Shown here: in pieces, positions 34,968 to 47,702 of the stretch | How the letters are laid out: every line of letters starts with the position of its first letter | How positions within the stretch are numbered: position 1 is the first letter of the stretch | Assembly: GCF_937616625.2 (NCBI RefSeq) | Contig: NC_065571.1 | Location: 12,278,501 to 12,342,500 of the forward strand | Length of the DNA: 64,000 bases | Source of the DNA: Mercurialis annua | Lineage: Eukaryota; Streptophyta; Magnoliopsida; Malpighiales; Euphorbiaceae | Direction: 5' to 3' | Position numbers and translations under genes: made by a program | The notes under the pieces: model-generated | What the model was told of the DNA's origin: nothing | What the model saw: only the letters and a program-made list of their open reading frames with translations | Databases searched by the model: none

Positions 34968-35273
34968 GTAAGTAGTTAAACAAAGTTAGGTTAAATGTAA
35001 ACATTATCAAGTATGAACTATAACGTTTATCAAGTTTTAACATAAATTTTTAAATTTTTGCAATTTGACATATAAATTTTTATTTCTTTATAATTTAAAA
35101 TAAAACGAACTGGAAAAAATGTAAGTAGTTAAACAAATTTAGTTTAAAAGTAAATATTATGAATTATAAACTAATCTATAACGTTTTTCAAGTTTTAACA
35201 TAAATTTTTAACTTTTTGCAATTTGACATATAAATTTTTATTTCTTTATAACTTAAAATAAAATGCAGTCGGT
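34968..35273. repeat. Two-copy tandem duplication, 153-bp period
   Basis: Units start GTAAGTAGTTAAACAAA at 34968 and 35121. They share GTTTTAACATAAATTTTTAA and the word after it. Divergence is moderate; no function is apparent. Confidence 0.75.
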
Positions 35274-36235
35274 GCTAATATATAGACGCCAAAACACATC
35301 TTACCAAGTCTTTTATATTTATTGTTCGAGGATTCATAGTAACGCCGATTTGTCAAATTTCCTATCTATGTTCGAATTATAAAAATATAATTTATGTTTT
35401 GGATTATAAATGTTAAAATGTTGTATAAAATTATAAGTTATACTATGTATAATCCACGATGTTATTATATACATTTAAGTCACAAATGTATATGCATAAT
35501 AAATGATTTATAATTTACTATCCATGGATTCATATCTAATTTTTATATCAACTAAAGTTTTGATTTTTTTTATGATATTAAAAATATGAAATATCTTATG
35601 ATTGATTTATGTTTCTTGTTTGCCATTTCCAGTAACTGTAGTAATCATTGCAAAGCATGTAGTTTAGTTAGCATACATAAAAGTTGCATATTAAAAATGC
35701 AAGACAGCTAATTCCAAACTCAATTAACACAATCTATTATCACCATTTTGAAGACTATCTCTTACAGGTTATTTTATATTAATCAAACTGATTAATCTAA
35801 TTATTTGTCTTTTCCTATTTAATTTAAGGCTAAAATTTAAACAATTTTATCAATTAGTCTTAATGACAAACAAAATATTATGTCTTTGCCACCATCAGTT
35901 TTAATTATTGATAATAAAATTAATTATTTAATTAATTATCCCTTTTACATAAGAAAGATACATATGAACAAAGAAAATTATAGTGATTGGTGACTAAATG
36001 GGTAGGGCTTAACAAAGGCAAACAAGGAGGTGTTGGTATCATGATTTTGCTCTACCTTATAAAGAAATTTTGATATGCAACCATTTTATAGGGTTCAAAT
36101 TGAGTCGAATCAGAAAAAAAAAATTAAAATCAAAACCAATTGAATTCATAAAGATATACATATTCTTTAAAACCAAACCAACCAGTTTGGTTGGCTTTTA
36201 TGATCCGATCTACATTAAAACTTAAATAAAAAAAA
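35274..36235. other. AT-rich intergenic DNA
   Basis: No gene, RNA or transposon end recognised in about 960 bp. Confidence 0.5.
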
Positions 36236-36560
36236 AGGCTAAATGTACAAAAAAAAATCAAGTTTTCAAAAAAAACATATCAGCCGTTTTAAGTTATTTT
36301 TTGCCACTTGGACTCTTAACGTTTTTAAACGGTGCCAAAAACACCCTTTAAATTTTTCAGAAACAGCAGAAGAACCTTTGTGGTTTATTTTTAAATTTAG
36401 CCTGTCACATTTTTATTTATTTTTGTGTTTTTTTTCAATTGTAGGAGTTTATTTGCACTGTTTAAAAACGTGGAGGGCTCAAATGACAAAATATAACCAA
36501 AATAGCTATGTGCTCTTTTTGATATATTTAGAGGATTTTTTTATATCTTCTGTTGAAAAA
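36236..36560. mobile_element. Diverged foldback element
   Basis: CTTAACGTTTTTAAACGGTGCC (36316 on, left) faces GCACTGTTTAAAAACGTGGAG (36454 on, right). Longer imperfect arms extend outward from these. Ends and target duplication are uncertain. The open frame across it is incidental. Confidence 0.5.
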
Positions 36561-36700
36561 ATATAATCAAAACTGAACCGATTTAAAAACTCAATTTTTT
36601 TATATTATCAAATCTAACCAAACTAATTTTTCATTTCAATTGGATTTTTCATTTTTTTTTTTTGCACACGCTTTGTTTATACATAAACAATTTTTTTTTT

Positions 36701-37481
36701 TGAAATAAAAAGTTCTATTAATCAAAAGCTGATTGATCAGCCAGTACATAGAATTTGATAATCGGAGGGACATGCCCCAATCAATTAGATAAACTAAAAT
36801 AGTCATATGCTACCACATGAGATTTTCTATCGTAATTAAAATAACATATATGCATCTCAATTAAGCTAAAGTAGTCATGTGCTATCAAACTGATAATATT
36901 ACAAAGCAAAGAGTTGTTGTTGAAGGCATCCATTACAACCTTTGAAATAAAGGGAATTAGATTAGCTTCGCTTGCCATGATAATACTAACTTTAATCGCA
37001 CGACTGCTACAGCTAGCAGCTATAACTTCATCGTTAAAGTCCCTAATCACATCTTTTGTGACAAATCTCTTCTCTTGAACATTAAAGACATCATCTATAC
37101 CAACGAAAAATATACCGATATTTGGTGAAATCCGTCGTAAGATGGTGGCTCTAATTGTTTTAGAGATCCAAATCGCTTGCATCGCAAAAAACAATTTCAT
37201 CTCCAACGATGAAAAAAAACTATTCTTAATTTTGATTAGAACAGATCTAATAAAATGAAGATACTAAGGTAGAAAATAATTTCTAAATCTAGACCAAAAT
37301 TAGCCAAGAAAGAAACTTTATTCAAAATTAAAGACAAAAACTATGAAAAAGGCTAAAAAAACTGAATTTGAGAGATTGGGGAGGTGATTTTTGGCCAAGA
37401 ATGGCCAAAAACCACCTCCCAAATGAATAAAAAAGAAAAATTTACTAGGGTTTGAGAGGCTTCTCAAAAGAGAGAGACGGC
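36701..37481 (-). mobile_element. Internally deleted LINE derivative with 17-bp TSD
   Basis: On the minus strand the element begins CGTCTCTCTCTTTTGAGAAG, a LINE-like 5' UTR, and ends with an A-tail (T-run 36691-36700). The duplication TACATAAACAATTTTTT occurs at 36680-36696 and 37482-37498. The open frame at 36781-37206 reads FVTKDVIRDFNDEVIAASCS and later HVVAYDYFSLS, which resemble the start and end of the RNase H-like domain found at the C-terminus of some plant LINEs. Endonuclease and RT are missing, so a long internal deletion joined 5' and 3' parts. A near-perfect hairpin (about 37379-37422) lies in the 5' part. Confidence 0.75.
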
Positions 37482-37498
37482 TACATAAACAATTTTTT

Positions 37499-38360
37499 AA
37501 ACCTATTGTTTTTTATTTTTCCATTTGCAACTAACTTTGTTACTTAGCAATCTAATGTGTACAATCATTTTCCATTCTTATATTTGAGGACAAAACTTTG
37601 TTGTATTGTCTTGAACCGACTAGCTAGGAAATGTTATAAGGCATCTTGCGACTACATTCAAGTCTCTTAAAAAAAATTAATCATCTTGACATAAATATAG
37701 AAATTTGAACTTATCTCAATTAATCCAAATGCATTTGTCTCTTTCTTCACTTTATATCTTTCTTTTTATATCCATGAATTTTGATTTATAGATTGATTGT
37801 GATCTAGAGCCTTGTTTGAACCGTAACTCTAGTAATTCTCACTTTGGAGGAAAAAATGCTTACATGAAAGTGGAATTTTACAAGACAAAGCCTTTGTATA
37901 CTTTTTTGTTCATAAAAAAATATGATACTTTTTGTTATTAATTTGATGCATTGCATCTTAATATAATTGATAATTTTGTTGAGAGATGAGTCATTTCTGT
38001 TCAGTGAAACTTACGTCATGATCAGTTAGATATAATTTCATTGATGTAGATCATAAAAATTTATAATTTTTAGGTGAATTGAGTACTAAATTTTGTGTTA
38101 CTCAATCTCGATTTTTATCAATTTAACATGATTTAAAAAAGTAATTAGGATGATTATGAAATCTATTTGATTTCAAAACACAAATCTAGTTACTCTGACC
38201 ATTCTTTTTTTTTAGTTTAAAGAGTAGTGATGGTGCATTTTATGACATATTAATCAAATTTGAGAAAACATTTATAGAAATTTCGATAATAACACAAAGA
38301 AAGAATAATAGCATAGATATTTTTGATAAAGCTTGATGCATAATTCCTAAGATATTATGA
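37499..38360. other. AT-rich intergenic DNA
   Basis: Nothing recognised. Confidence 0.5.
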
Positions 38361-39073
38361 CACTATATAAAACAGTTTAGCGTCAGACTTTTCCGTCACT
38401 AATTGGAAAAAATATGTCACTAAAATAATAATTGAAACAGTCCATCGCTAAAATCCGCGTCGCTAAAAAATTAGAGACGACAATTTCGTCGCAAAATCAT
38501 TGAATGTTTTAATAATTACCGATTATATAGTAACAGATTACCGACGGTAAACTAACGATGGATTAGCGACAACTAAAAATTATATTTAAAAATTTAAATT
38601 TAAAAATTATTTTTTCTATTAAATTATAATAGGTATTCATATTAATTATTTATAATATCATTTGCGATATTTCTATATGCCAATTTTAAAATTATTGTAA
38701 AATTTTCAGTTAGCCTCCCATCCTGAAATTGCTCCATACATGGCTTGTTTAACTGTGATTCCCACATTTTACTCCAATTTAGCAAACTCAAATTATTGTT
38801 ATATATTTCCTCTCGCATCTTAAAATATTTTTTTTAATGAATTTTTACATAATTATTTTTTCATTTTTTAGAATAATTATTTTTTCATTTTTGAAAATAA
38901 TTATTATTTCATTTTTAATATATTTATTTTTTTATTTTTTAACAATTATTTTTAAAAATAATTATTTGTAGTGACGAATATAAAATCGGACGCTAGTTAG
39001 CGACACACACTAAAACCCGTCTCTATTGAGCGATAGATATAAAATCCGTCACTATTTGTCGCTAATTGGCGAC
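38361..39073. mobile_element. CACTA-like element fragment, cut off by an LTR
   Basis: It starts CACTATATAAAACAG, a degenerate CACTA end, and is rich in subterminal words such as AGCGACA, CCGTC(A/G)CTA and GTCGCTAA in both orientations at 38380-38570 and 38970-39073. The right terminus is missing. Sequence switches abruptly to LTR at 39074, so the LTR probably inserted into it. Confidence 0.55.
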
Positions 39074-41500
39074 TGTCACAGGCCTCACGGCCCGATTCTC
39101 GGATCGAGACCGGCGCTAGAGAATGGGAGTAATTGCTCTGAAATCCGTAACAAGTCTGTCTTTCGATCATACTTTAAAAATAAACGGTTATAAATTGTTT
39201 TCTTAAAACCACCATTTAAAATACTCTTAAAAATTGGCTATAAATGTTTTGCGGAATCTTTCAAAACTCTTTCTAGTTTTAGCTTTTAAGAAAACTCATC
39301 GTTAATCACTAGTTATCGTTTTAACGAGTTGTAACTATTTTACATAATGTATGCATGCAGTCAAAAAATAATATAATAATGTGATGAAAATTGAAACAGA
39401 GTGGTGGCGTGGCATCATCGCAAATGCCGACATGCTAAGGCGTCTGTATATCTAATTTATCTACTACAACGCTACTGAACAAAATAAACAAAATACCACA
39501 ATACAAACGAGCAGACTTCGAGAAGCAAATAAAGTTAAGTCTCATCCAAAGAGTGCTAACGTTTCTGAAAAATAATTCAACAACGTGGGTCAGATATACT
39601 AGCAAGTTCATAAGTGTACTAACATATATTAACTGAAAACGATACCGTAAATCACGTATGAAATTATAAGATCCTTGTTAGATCACGGGAGAATCCCTAA
39701 TCTTAATTCATATTACTACATGCAAAAATGTAAATCATACTATTGCATTTCCTTTTTAACAGATTCTCGGCCATACTAAAATATCGTCGCCTTTAAGAAC
39801 TATTCACATATCCATTTTCATTTAACAGATTCTCGTTCGTATTTATTTCGTTTTCTTGTACTTTTTGCCAGGAAAATCCGATTTAAAAAATATGAAAGTC
39901 CCAGAATCTTCTTACAATACAACGGATTTTGTGTACATAAATATTGTCGCCTTCAAAATCTGTTCACAGATTCTCAGCAATACTGATATAACGTCGCCTT
40001 GAGATATGTACAGATTTCTATGACACCACCATAAAATTTCATTTTATGAGTCTGGACTGTCGCTTCAGGCTTCCAGGCCGTCGCCTGAACTCGATATCAT
40101 CCATGCATACTCGACAGACAACTGGTGATCACACATTTCTATTAACGCTTAATAGAAAACCTCGTTTCATCGGATCACTGCCAGATCTATTTTACTTTCT
40201 TTCTTTTTGAAATCATATTATATACATATTCGATTATTCAAAATACTTTATAATGATATATTATATCATATTAAAGTAATAATTTTCATGAAAGTAAAAA
40301 CGTAAACTCACAGATTGTCGTCCACTATTTATTTCTCCATGTCGTTTCTCTGTTAGCGCTCCGGTCTATTTCACTCGTAGCTCCTTTCGATACGTTCCAC
40401 CAATAGATGACCTTTCGTCACATCTATATTCAGGAATCGTGTTATATCGATTTCAAAGGATAGAATTCTAAATCTAGAATTGATCTCTAAACACACACAT
40501 AAATACGATATCAAATTGTATATAAACAATCATCACATTAATGACTTTTCACAAAACATTTCTCTATCGATCATTTTACTTATCTTATTGGATTCATAAT
40601 TCCTTTTCATTTCGATTCTTCGAGAACTACGGACCTACTATCTCTCGTGTCCGGTTCAGGAAAAACACTTGAAATAATTCAAGGTTCGATCCATAACCGT
40701 GTCCGGTTCACAATTATTCAAAAATAATAATTTACCATTTTACCAAATAAATTCATTAATCACCCAATTAATTAATAATTTTTTGATTATTAAATTCGGG
40801 TTTACTTTTAGTCTCGAATCTTAGTCAACTTATTCTGTAATTACCTTGATAATATTAAACCATTAAATCATAATATAATAATCTTAGTAATTAATTCATT
40901 TACTTGGGCCTTAATAAAATTGAAGTCTTTTAGTTATTATTTACTTTAATTAAGTCTTTAATTAATTAACTTTAATTAAATCCGCTAGTTAAATATTATT
41001 ATTATTAAGTTAAATTAATCAATTTAATTTATAAATTAGTTATCATTCGATTATTAAATACTAATCATCTACATTAATTATTTCTAGTCTGGATTGACTT
41101 TTGGACTCAAGGAAACCAAGCCTATTTCTTATTTCTTTAGTAAACACTTTGTCTTTTAACAAGGTTTAATAAATTAATTAAATTCATTAATTAATTAACT
41201 AGGTTTATTATTTAATTATTTAATGAAATTTGTTTAACCTATTAATTAATTCCATAGCCACATCCATTAACTTGTTACTACTTAAGTTTATTAATTATTT
41301 GGGCCAACTAAACAATCCAGCCCATTTATTCACTAGGCCATTATCAAAAGGATAATTAGAAAAACAACTAAAAAAAATATTAACATTTGTTAATCCAATT
41401 TTCCATTTTTATTTGTCTATCTCAGCGTGTTTTATACATATATTTTTACTCTTCTATTTTGCTTTTGTACACCATATTTACTCTATATCACACCTTCTTG
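39074..41500 (-). repeat. LTR of the TGTCAC family (copy 2), right end uncertain
   Basis: The left edge TGTCACAGGCC, followed by GAGACCGGCGCTAGAGAATG, matches the ends at 6044 and 42014. By analogy with the 3147-bp copy, this is a minus-strand LTR end. A possible minus-strand TATA box (TGTATAAAACACGC) lies near 41430. I could not find the other end or a target duplication. No PBS-like sequence adjoins the edge at 39074. Confidence 0.55.
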
Positions 41501-41759
41501 TTCTTTTTCTTTATTTTCTTTCATTTTATTCTCAAAAGAAATTAAAAATTCAACAAATCAATTCTAAATTTTCAGCTCATAACATTTCAACAAATTAATT
41601 CCTACAATTTCATTATTATTTCTTAAAATTTTATTGCTGGTATCAAATCTAATTTCGAATCCGCTCGAATTTTTAATTCATAATAAAATCGCTTCAAATT
41701 TTGCTAACGATGATAACTTTCTCTAAAAACTAAAAAACACTATAAACTATCAATTTAGT

Positions 41760-42013
41760 TTCTCAAATGAAAAGTTTATTGAAAACAGTTTCGAACAGTT
41801 TTAAATAGTTTTAAAAAAGTATCTTAAACATAGTTTTGCAACTATTTAAAAGAACGTTTATATAATGGTTTCAAACAGTTCATAAAGATTTCAAACAGTT
41901 TCAAATGGTTTATAAAGGTTATTAAACGGTTTACAAAAATTTCAAATAATGTTCAAAATCACAATTTACAACCTTTAACTAAAAATAATTTCAAACAGTT
42001 TCAAATATTTTAT
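41760..42013. repeat. Degenerate GTTTCAAACAG minisatellite, left part
   Basis: Loose tandem copies of 20-25 bp built from GTTTCAAACAGTTTATAAAG run up to the solo LTR and resume at 45161 on its other side, so the LTR inserted into a pre-existing array. Confidence 0.7.
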
Positions 42014-45000
42014 TGTCACGACCCGAAATCTCGAGCTGAGGCAGGCGCTAGAAAATGGGAATGGTAGTTCTGAAACCTGTAGCAAGCCTTAAATATACTA
42101 AAACGCTTATGCAAATCATTCAGTTAATAATCAAATACTAACCATATAAGCGGAAACATTTAAGAAACATACATACACTATTAAAACAATACAATTTACT
42201 TTGAGTTTTCATATATGTATCTCGTACGTACTAACCCGGCATAAAAACTACTAGTGTTTAGGGTCATATTACGGGATTCTATACCCGTAGACAAAATACA
42301 GATACCATAGCCAACTATATCTATCCGTAAAGACAACCACTATATATAATAACAAAAATGTTGCCTCGCTAGGTTACGACACTGGTCGAACAGATACAAC
42401 TGCAGCGGACTAGGAAGTCGGAACTGTACACGTAAATTTGACTTTCGAGCAAAAAGCGAACTTCTAGTCAAGTCCTGTATTTATGCACCTGAAAAACATT
42501 TAAATCCACGGGTCAGCTATAAGTTGAGTGAGATATAAGTTACTAAAACATGTTATCAAAATAAGCATCGCTTTGAAAGCGTTATTCATATATACAACCA
42601 CATCTATACAATCATAATCAATTCAAACAATTCAATTAGGCACACAATTTGATCCGATCTTAATCTTAATCATGGACAAATATTAACCTAGGCTCATTCT
42701 TAGACTTAACGAGAGTACTGCTTTCTCATGTCCTTTTTAGGTAAAGTCCCGGGATAGTTCGACCGAGTTCAACTTATGCCTAGTGATACAGTCCCGAGAT
42801 ACTTCAACCGAGTTAAAAATGGGTAGCACACTTATATCCATACAATACAAGGTGAGTCTCGGGACAGCTCGACCGAAATCAACTCTTCGACATAGGTCCC
42901 GGGATAATTTCTTACCGAGTTCAACCTAGTGTCTAACACAAGATAAGTTAGTCTATTTTCGATCTATTTTATCATCTAGACCGAGTCGACTCTGTGATCA
43001 CATAACTATTTTGGATCACACACAATTTACGTTTTGCAAACAATCACAAAGTAGGCAAAACAATGCATTCCAATTTAATACAAACAATTCAAAGATCCAA
43101 TCAATCCAGAACAATCAACTTCCATATAGCCAATTCCATCAATTCAATCAATACAAACAATTCATGCGATGCATTTCTTTCTATTCATACAATATCTATG
43201 TCAATTATTATTCTGTTCGATAATACGAGTAAGTAAAATATACTCACGCCTTGCTATCCAATCTTTCACGATTTCATGTCTTGCCTGAATCGATCTACTC
43301 GGGTCTTACTTATCCAATCACTTCGATATTCTTCATCCTACTAGCTCGGGTTATCGGAAAAGGGACAAATTGCCTACTCTTACAATGTCAAACATACGGG
43401 GTATTATAGAATACGTTCACATCCAATAAACGTATAACTAATATTCATAAACCTAAATTTATTGAGTTAGGTTATTGTCTTTTAATCCCAATATATTAAT
43501 GATGGTTGTATTAAACATATACAACTTTTAACTTTTAACACTCGACTTATCCCATTTTTTTACGTTAACTTCGCATTTTTACGTCAACTATTGAACTTGC
43601 ATTTTAATCGTAAGAATACCTATGCCGTAGCCAAAATTCCTTAGCATTTTTAAGGCCTAAAAAAGCCCTTTCTCATACCATATTCAGCGATTTTTAACTC
43701 ATTAAAATCTTAGCTTAATGATCGGTTTCAAAAGCCCTTTGTACATTTAAAACGAAACTAGCTTATAACGCTTAGCATTTTGAACTTAAAACGCTTAACT
43801 AAAAACTCATTGCCTTAATATTTTAAATATCTTAAAACATCCCTATACATCCCTTATTCATCCATTTTTACTTAATAGAACCTTTGTCCATCTATCTCTT
43901 TTCGAACGTATTTTGTGTTCAATCTCAAACTCGTTGCGCAACTCGACGATTTACGCAAACTTTACGATGTTTGGATCTCGGGAAAGGATGACTTCAGCCC
44001 TTTCCCTTCACCATTTCCATCCCCTGATATTTGAAGTGGAGGGACTGCTCTTGATCAGCTCTGATGGAGCTCAGCTCCATCATGCCACTGCCAGGCACGA
44101 TGGCGGTACTTACTGGACGTCGTTCCCAGCAGGTACGGTGGTTTACCACCTACGGCAGCCACCTACAAGGACAAACCCCTATACACACAACCTATCACAA
44201 CCCTCACCTTACATCAAACAACACAATCTCAGCCCTAAACCATCAATTTATAACCCTTATACTTCAATTTTAAACCTCAAATCATCAACACCATTAAATT
44301 CTTATAAACCGTAAAATTAACTCAAATAACCTAATTTCGTGTTAATCTTATTACCTCAATTTTCTAGGCTTGATGAATAGAGATCATTTTCTTCGTCCCG
44401 TGGCTGTAAGAATCGTCTAAAACGAATAAAAAACGAAGGAGATGTGATGATTATAAAATTTTGCATGTAAGAGTTTTCTCAAGGTTGAAAATGAAGTCTT
44501 TAAGTTGCTGAACTCAAAATAAAATTTGAGTTTAAAACTTAATTTCAAAAGCCTTATATATTTATGACCAAACTTCTTTTTGGGTCCTTAAATTTGCCAC
44601 CTCTTCAAAAGTTAATTCTTAACTTTTCTTTCGTCCAATTTATTTCGTCAGTCTCTAAATTATTCAAACTTGATAAATTCTGTATTATTTATTTTTAAAT
44701 AAATATTATTGTTCTCATATCTTATAATTCCATTTTCTGTTAATTTATTTTGGCAATTTGGCAAAAAACGCTCAATCTCAAATTTGAGCTAAATTGCACG
44801 TTTTTCAATTTTTTTGTCCAAATTTCATTTTAATAACTATCGATAACCATTTTATCGATATTATTTTTATAAATATTAATTCCCTTCAATTATCTATTTA
44901 ATTTCTATTTTTCGGGAATTAAACGCCTATTTATTAATTTTTAGTTAAAGTGGACTTTTTGCCACTTTCTCAAATTTTCTCTTTTCAAATTAAATTTCAT

Positions 45001-45160
45001 TTCTCTAATGGAATATCATTATTGAAATTTTCTTATTAAAACTCCAATGTCGACCTACTTGGATCCTCTTAATTTTCCGCTCAATTTCTTATTTTTCTTT
45101 AACTGTTTAAAATGAGATACACCGCTTTATTTTAAAGTATCCAAATTGCAGGAAATTCCA
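42014..45160 (-). mobile_element. Solo LTR, 3147 bp, TSD TTTAT
   Basis: The plus strand begins TGTCACGACCCG and ends GGAAATTCCA, so the LTR has TG...CA ends. The 5-bp flanks are both TTTAT (42009-42013 and 45161-45165). No internal gag-pol or primer-binding site adjoins it, so it is a solo LTR. Its orientation (minus) is inferred because plant gypsy LTRs often end GGGTCGTGACA. The likely minus-strand TATA box, ATAAATATATAAGG, lies near 44555-44570. Inside, a motif GTCCCGGGATA..TCGACCGAG is repeated four times (42750-42930). Open frames inside are probably not protein-coding. Confidence 0.85.
42750..42930. repeat. Four copies of a GTCCCGGGATAnnTCGACCGAG motif inside the LTR
   Basis: Copies lie near 42756, 42790, 42853 and 42895, irregularly spaced, each about 28 bp with substitutions. 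They could be enhancer-like repeats of the LTR; that role is a guess. Confidence 0.7.
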
Positions 45161-45490
45161 TTTATAAAGGTTGCAAACAGTTTATAAAGGTTTTTAAAAT
45201 AGTTTCAAACAATGCAAATAATAGTTTCAAACGATTTCAAACATACAGTTTTAAACTGTCTACAAAAGGTTTCAAACTGTTTAAAATGGTTAAAAAAATC
45301 ATTTTCAAAAGCTTTACAAAGGTTTTAAACAGTTTAAAACGGGTTCTAAACACACTTTCAAACAGCTTAAAAATAATAGTTTAAAAAAAAAGTTTCTAAC
45401 ACTTTATAAAAATTTCAAACAGTCTAAAACAGTTTTTAAAAAACAGTTTCAAACGATTTCTAAAATTAACTTTAAAAATGTTTAAAAATC
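45161..45490. repeat. Degenerate GTTTCAAACAG minisatellite, right part
   Basis: Continuation of the array at 41760-42013 beyond the solo LTR. Confidence 0.7.
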
Positions 45491-45599
45491 AGGCCAAAAC
45501 ATCATTAATGAAAAAAATGATGATTTTTTTCAAGAAAATTAAAAACAAATTACCATAAAATAATATTAAAATAATTGAAAATAATATAGAAAAAGAAAG

Positions 45600-46805
45600 A
45601 AGGAGAAGAAGAAGATGAAGATTCTGAATAGAAAGATTAGTTATTAATTCAATTTTTTTTGAGACGAATTGGATCGGATTTTTAACTGCAGATTCTTCTT
45701 TATCTTGTGTAATAGATTGAAGATATTAGATGAGATTTAAAAGTGTTAGATAAAATTTATTAAGTATTTTTATTGGAATGAAATAAAAGAAGGAAAAATA
45801 TATAATGTATAGAAGAAGAAAAAGAAGATGAAGATGAAGGAAAAAAGAAGAAAGAAAGAAAAAAGGAGTGAGAAAAGGTTGTACAGATGTTTAAAAAAAG
45901 TATAATAAAAATATTAATAAGTTAAATTTTATTGGGAGTATAACTAAAATAATCGAAAAATAAATTTTTATAAAAAAAATATTCATAATAAATAAGTTAT
46001 AAAAAAATTCTGTAAATTCCTCTTTTTAAAAGGTGTATAAGTGAAAAGAAAACTTTATGATATTTATATAAAAAGCTCAAAAAACAATTAGTTCAAATAG
46101 GTTTGAACCAAATACACACCCATAATTTTAAACCATTACCCCCCCCCCCCCATGTTTTTAGAGTTTTTTTTTCATAAATACCTCATTTTTTGAAAATTTT
46201 GTAAAAATATTTCTTTTTGGTAGTTCAATATAGAAAAAGAAAGAAGGAAAAGAAGAAGAAGATTCTGAATAAAAAGATTAGTTATTATTTCAATTTTTTT
46301 GAGACGAATTGGATTGAATTTTTAATCGCAGTTCTTCTTTATCTTGTGTAATAGATTAAAGATATTAGATGAGTTATAAAAGTGTCATATTAAATTTATT
46401 AAGCATTTTTATTGGAATGAAATAAAAAAAAGAAAAAAAATAATAGTTAGAAGAAGAAAAAGAAGATAAAGATGAAGGAAAAAGAAAGAAAAAAAGAAAA
46501 AAGAAGAAGTGAAAAAAGGTTGTTCTGATGTTTAAAAAAATATAATAATAATATTAATAAATTAAATTTTATTGGAATACAATTAAAAATAATTGAAAAA
46601 TAAACTTTTATAAATAAAATATTCATAATAAATAAGTTATAATTTTTTTATATAATTTCCTCTTTTTAAAAGGTGTATAAGTAAAAAAGGAAATTTTATA
46701 ATATTTATATAAAAAGCTCAAAAAACAATTAGTTTAAATAGGTTTGAACCAAATACACATCTATAATTTTAAACTATTATCCCCCATGTTGTTAGGGTTT
46801 TTTTT
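45600..46805. repeat. Two-copy tandem duplication, 642-bp period
   Basis: Copy 1 begins near 45585 and copy 2 near 46227; the marker GATTCTGAATA is at 45619 and 46261. Both contain a purine-rich tract (GAAGAAGAAAAAGAAGAT...), the word AAAAGGTGTATAAGT, and end with ATTACCCCC followed by CATGTT. The C-run is 13-14 long in copy 1 (46138-46151) and 5 in copy 2. There is no coding content. Confidence 0.85.
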
Positions 46806-47071
46806 CATAGATTATACCAATAATCTACTTATATAGAAAGTAATATCTCAAAACTCCGGCCTTCAACCCTGGCTTTGGGCTTGTACCTTAACCATCAATT
46901 TCGAACCTGGACTGAAATCCAAAACTATAAATCTTGGCTCCACTCTTGGACCTAAACCCTAAACTCCTCCGACTGTCCTAAACTTCAATCCTAAATTCTG
47001 AATTAAAATTTAGACATTATAAGTTTTATTCTTATGAGATTATATAATTTTAAAAAATATATTAAAATTAA
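46806..47071. other. Spacer
   Basis: Slightly GC-richer CCT-type words (46850-47000); nothing identified. Confidence 0.4.
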
Positions 47072-47448
47072 AGGGTATTAGCGAAACAAATTTCAACGTT
47101 TCATTTTTTAGCGATTTAAGCTCAACGTTTAAAACTTTACGAAACAAATCCTAACATTTTCAATTTTTACAAATTTTAGCCCAATTTCTAATTTCAGCCA
47201 TTTTGTCATCTTTTTAGACTACAAATTGCAAAAATGCAAAACGTTGGGATTTTATTTGCAAAATCTTAACACATTGAAATTTAATATATCAATTATATGG
47301 CTTCCACATAAGTAAATAATGGTCGAAAAACGGTTTAGGCTATAATTTGTAAAAATTAAAAAGGTTAGAATTTGTTTCGTAAAGTTTTAAACCTTAGACT
47401 TAAATCGCAAAAAAAATGAAACGTTAGAATTTATTTTGTCAATATACC
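47072..47448. mobile_element. Foldback element, 9-bp TSD
   Basis: The arms contain CGTTTCATTTTTTAGCGATTT on the left and AATCGCAAAAAAAATGAAACG on the right, about 120 bp each. TAAAATTAA lies at 47063-47071 and 47449-47457. The spacer reads TTTAGACTACAAATTGC. Non-coding. Confidence 0.75.
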
Positions 47449-47702
47449 TAAAATTAATATCAAACTTTAACATTATTACATATTTCAACAAATGCACAAA
47501 ATTGCATAATACAAATTGCTATTATATTCCACAAATAGTATATTTTATTTTCAATTTAATTCATCCTATAAAATATTTAGTAATTTGAAGATAAAACATA
47601 AATTGATTAAAATTCATAAAATGATGTGTACGACATTTCTATTACTTTCTATGTCCTAATCTAATTGTAAACACTTCTGCTTCCACATTGTTTAAATTTT
47701 TT

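Noticed and set aside
41630..41660. Primer-binding-site-like GCTGGTATCAAATC
   Set aside because: It matches the initiator tRNA consensus only partly and has no LTR edge next to it in the right orientation.
43913..44314. Open frame of 133 codons in balanced-GC DNA
   Set aside because: It lies inside the solo LTR, antisense to the LTR direction, with no domain; probably incidental.
42009..45165. Interpretation as a DNA transposon
   Set aside because: 5-bp TSD and TG...CA ends with similarity to two other LTR-type ends favour a solo LTR; no TIRs beyond 2 bp.
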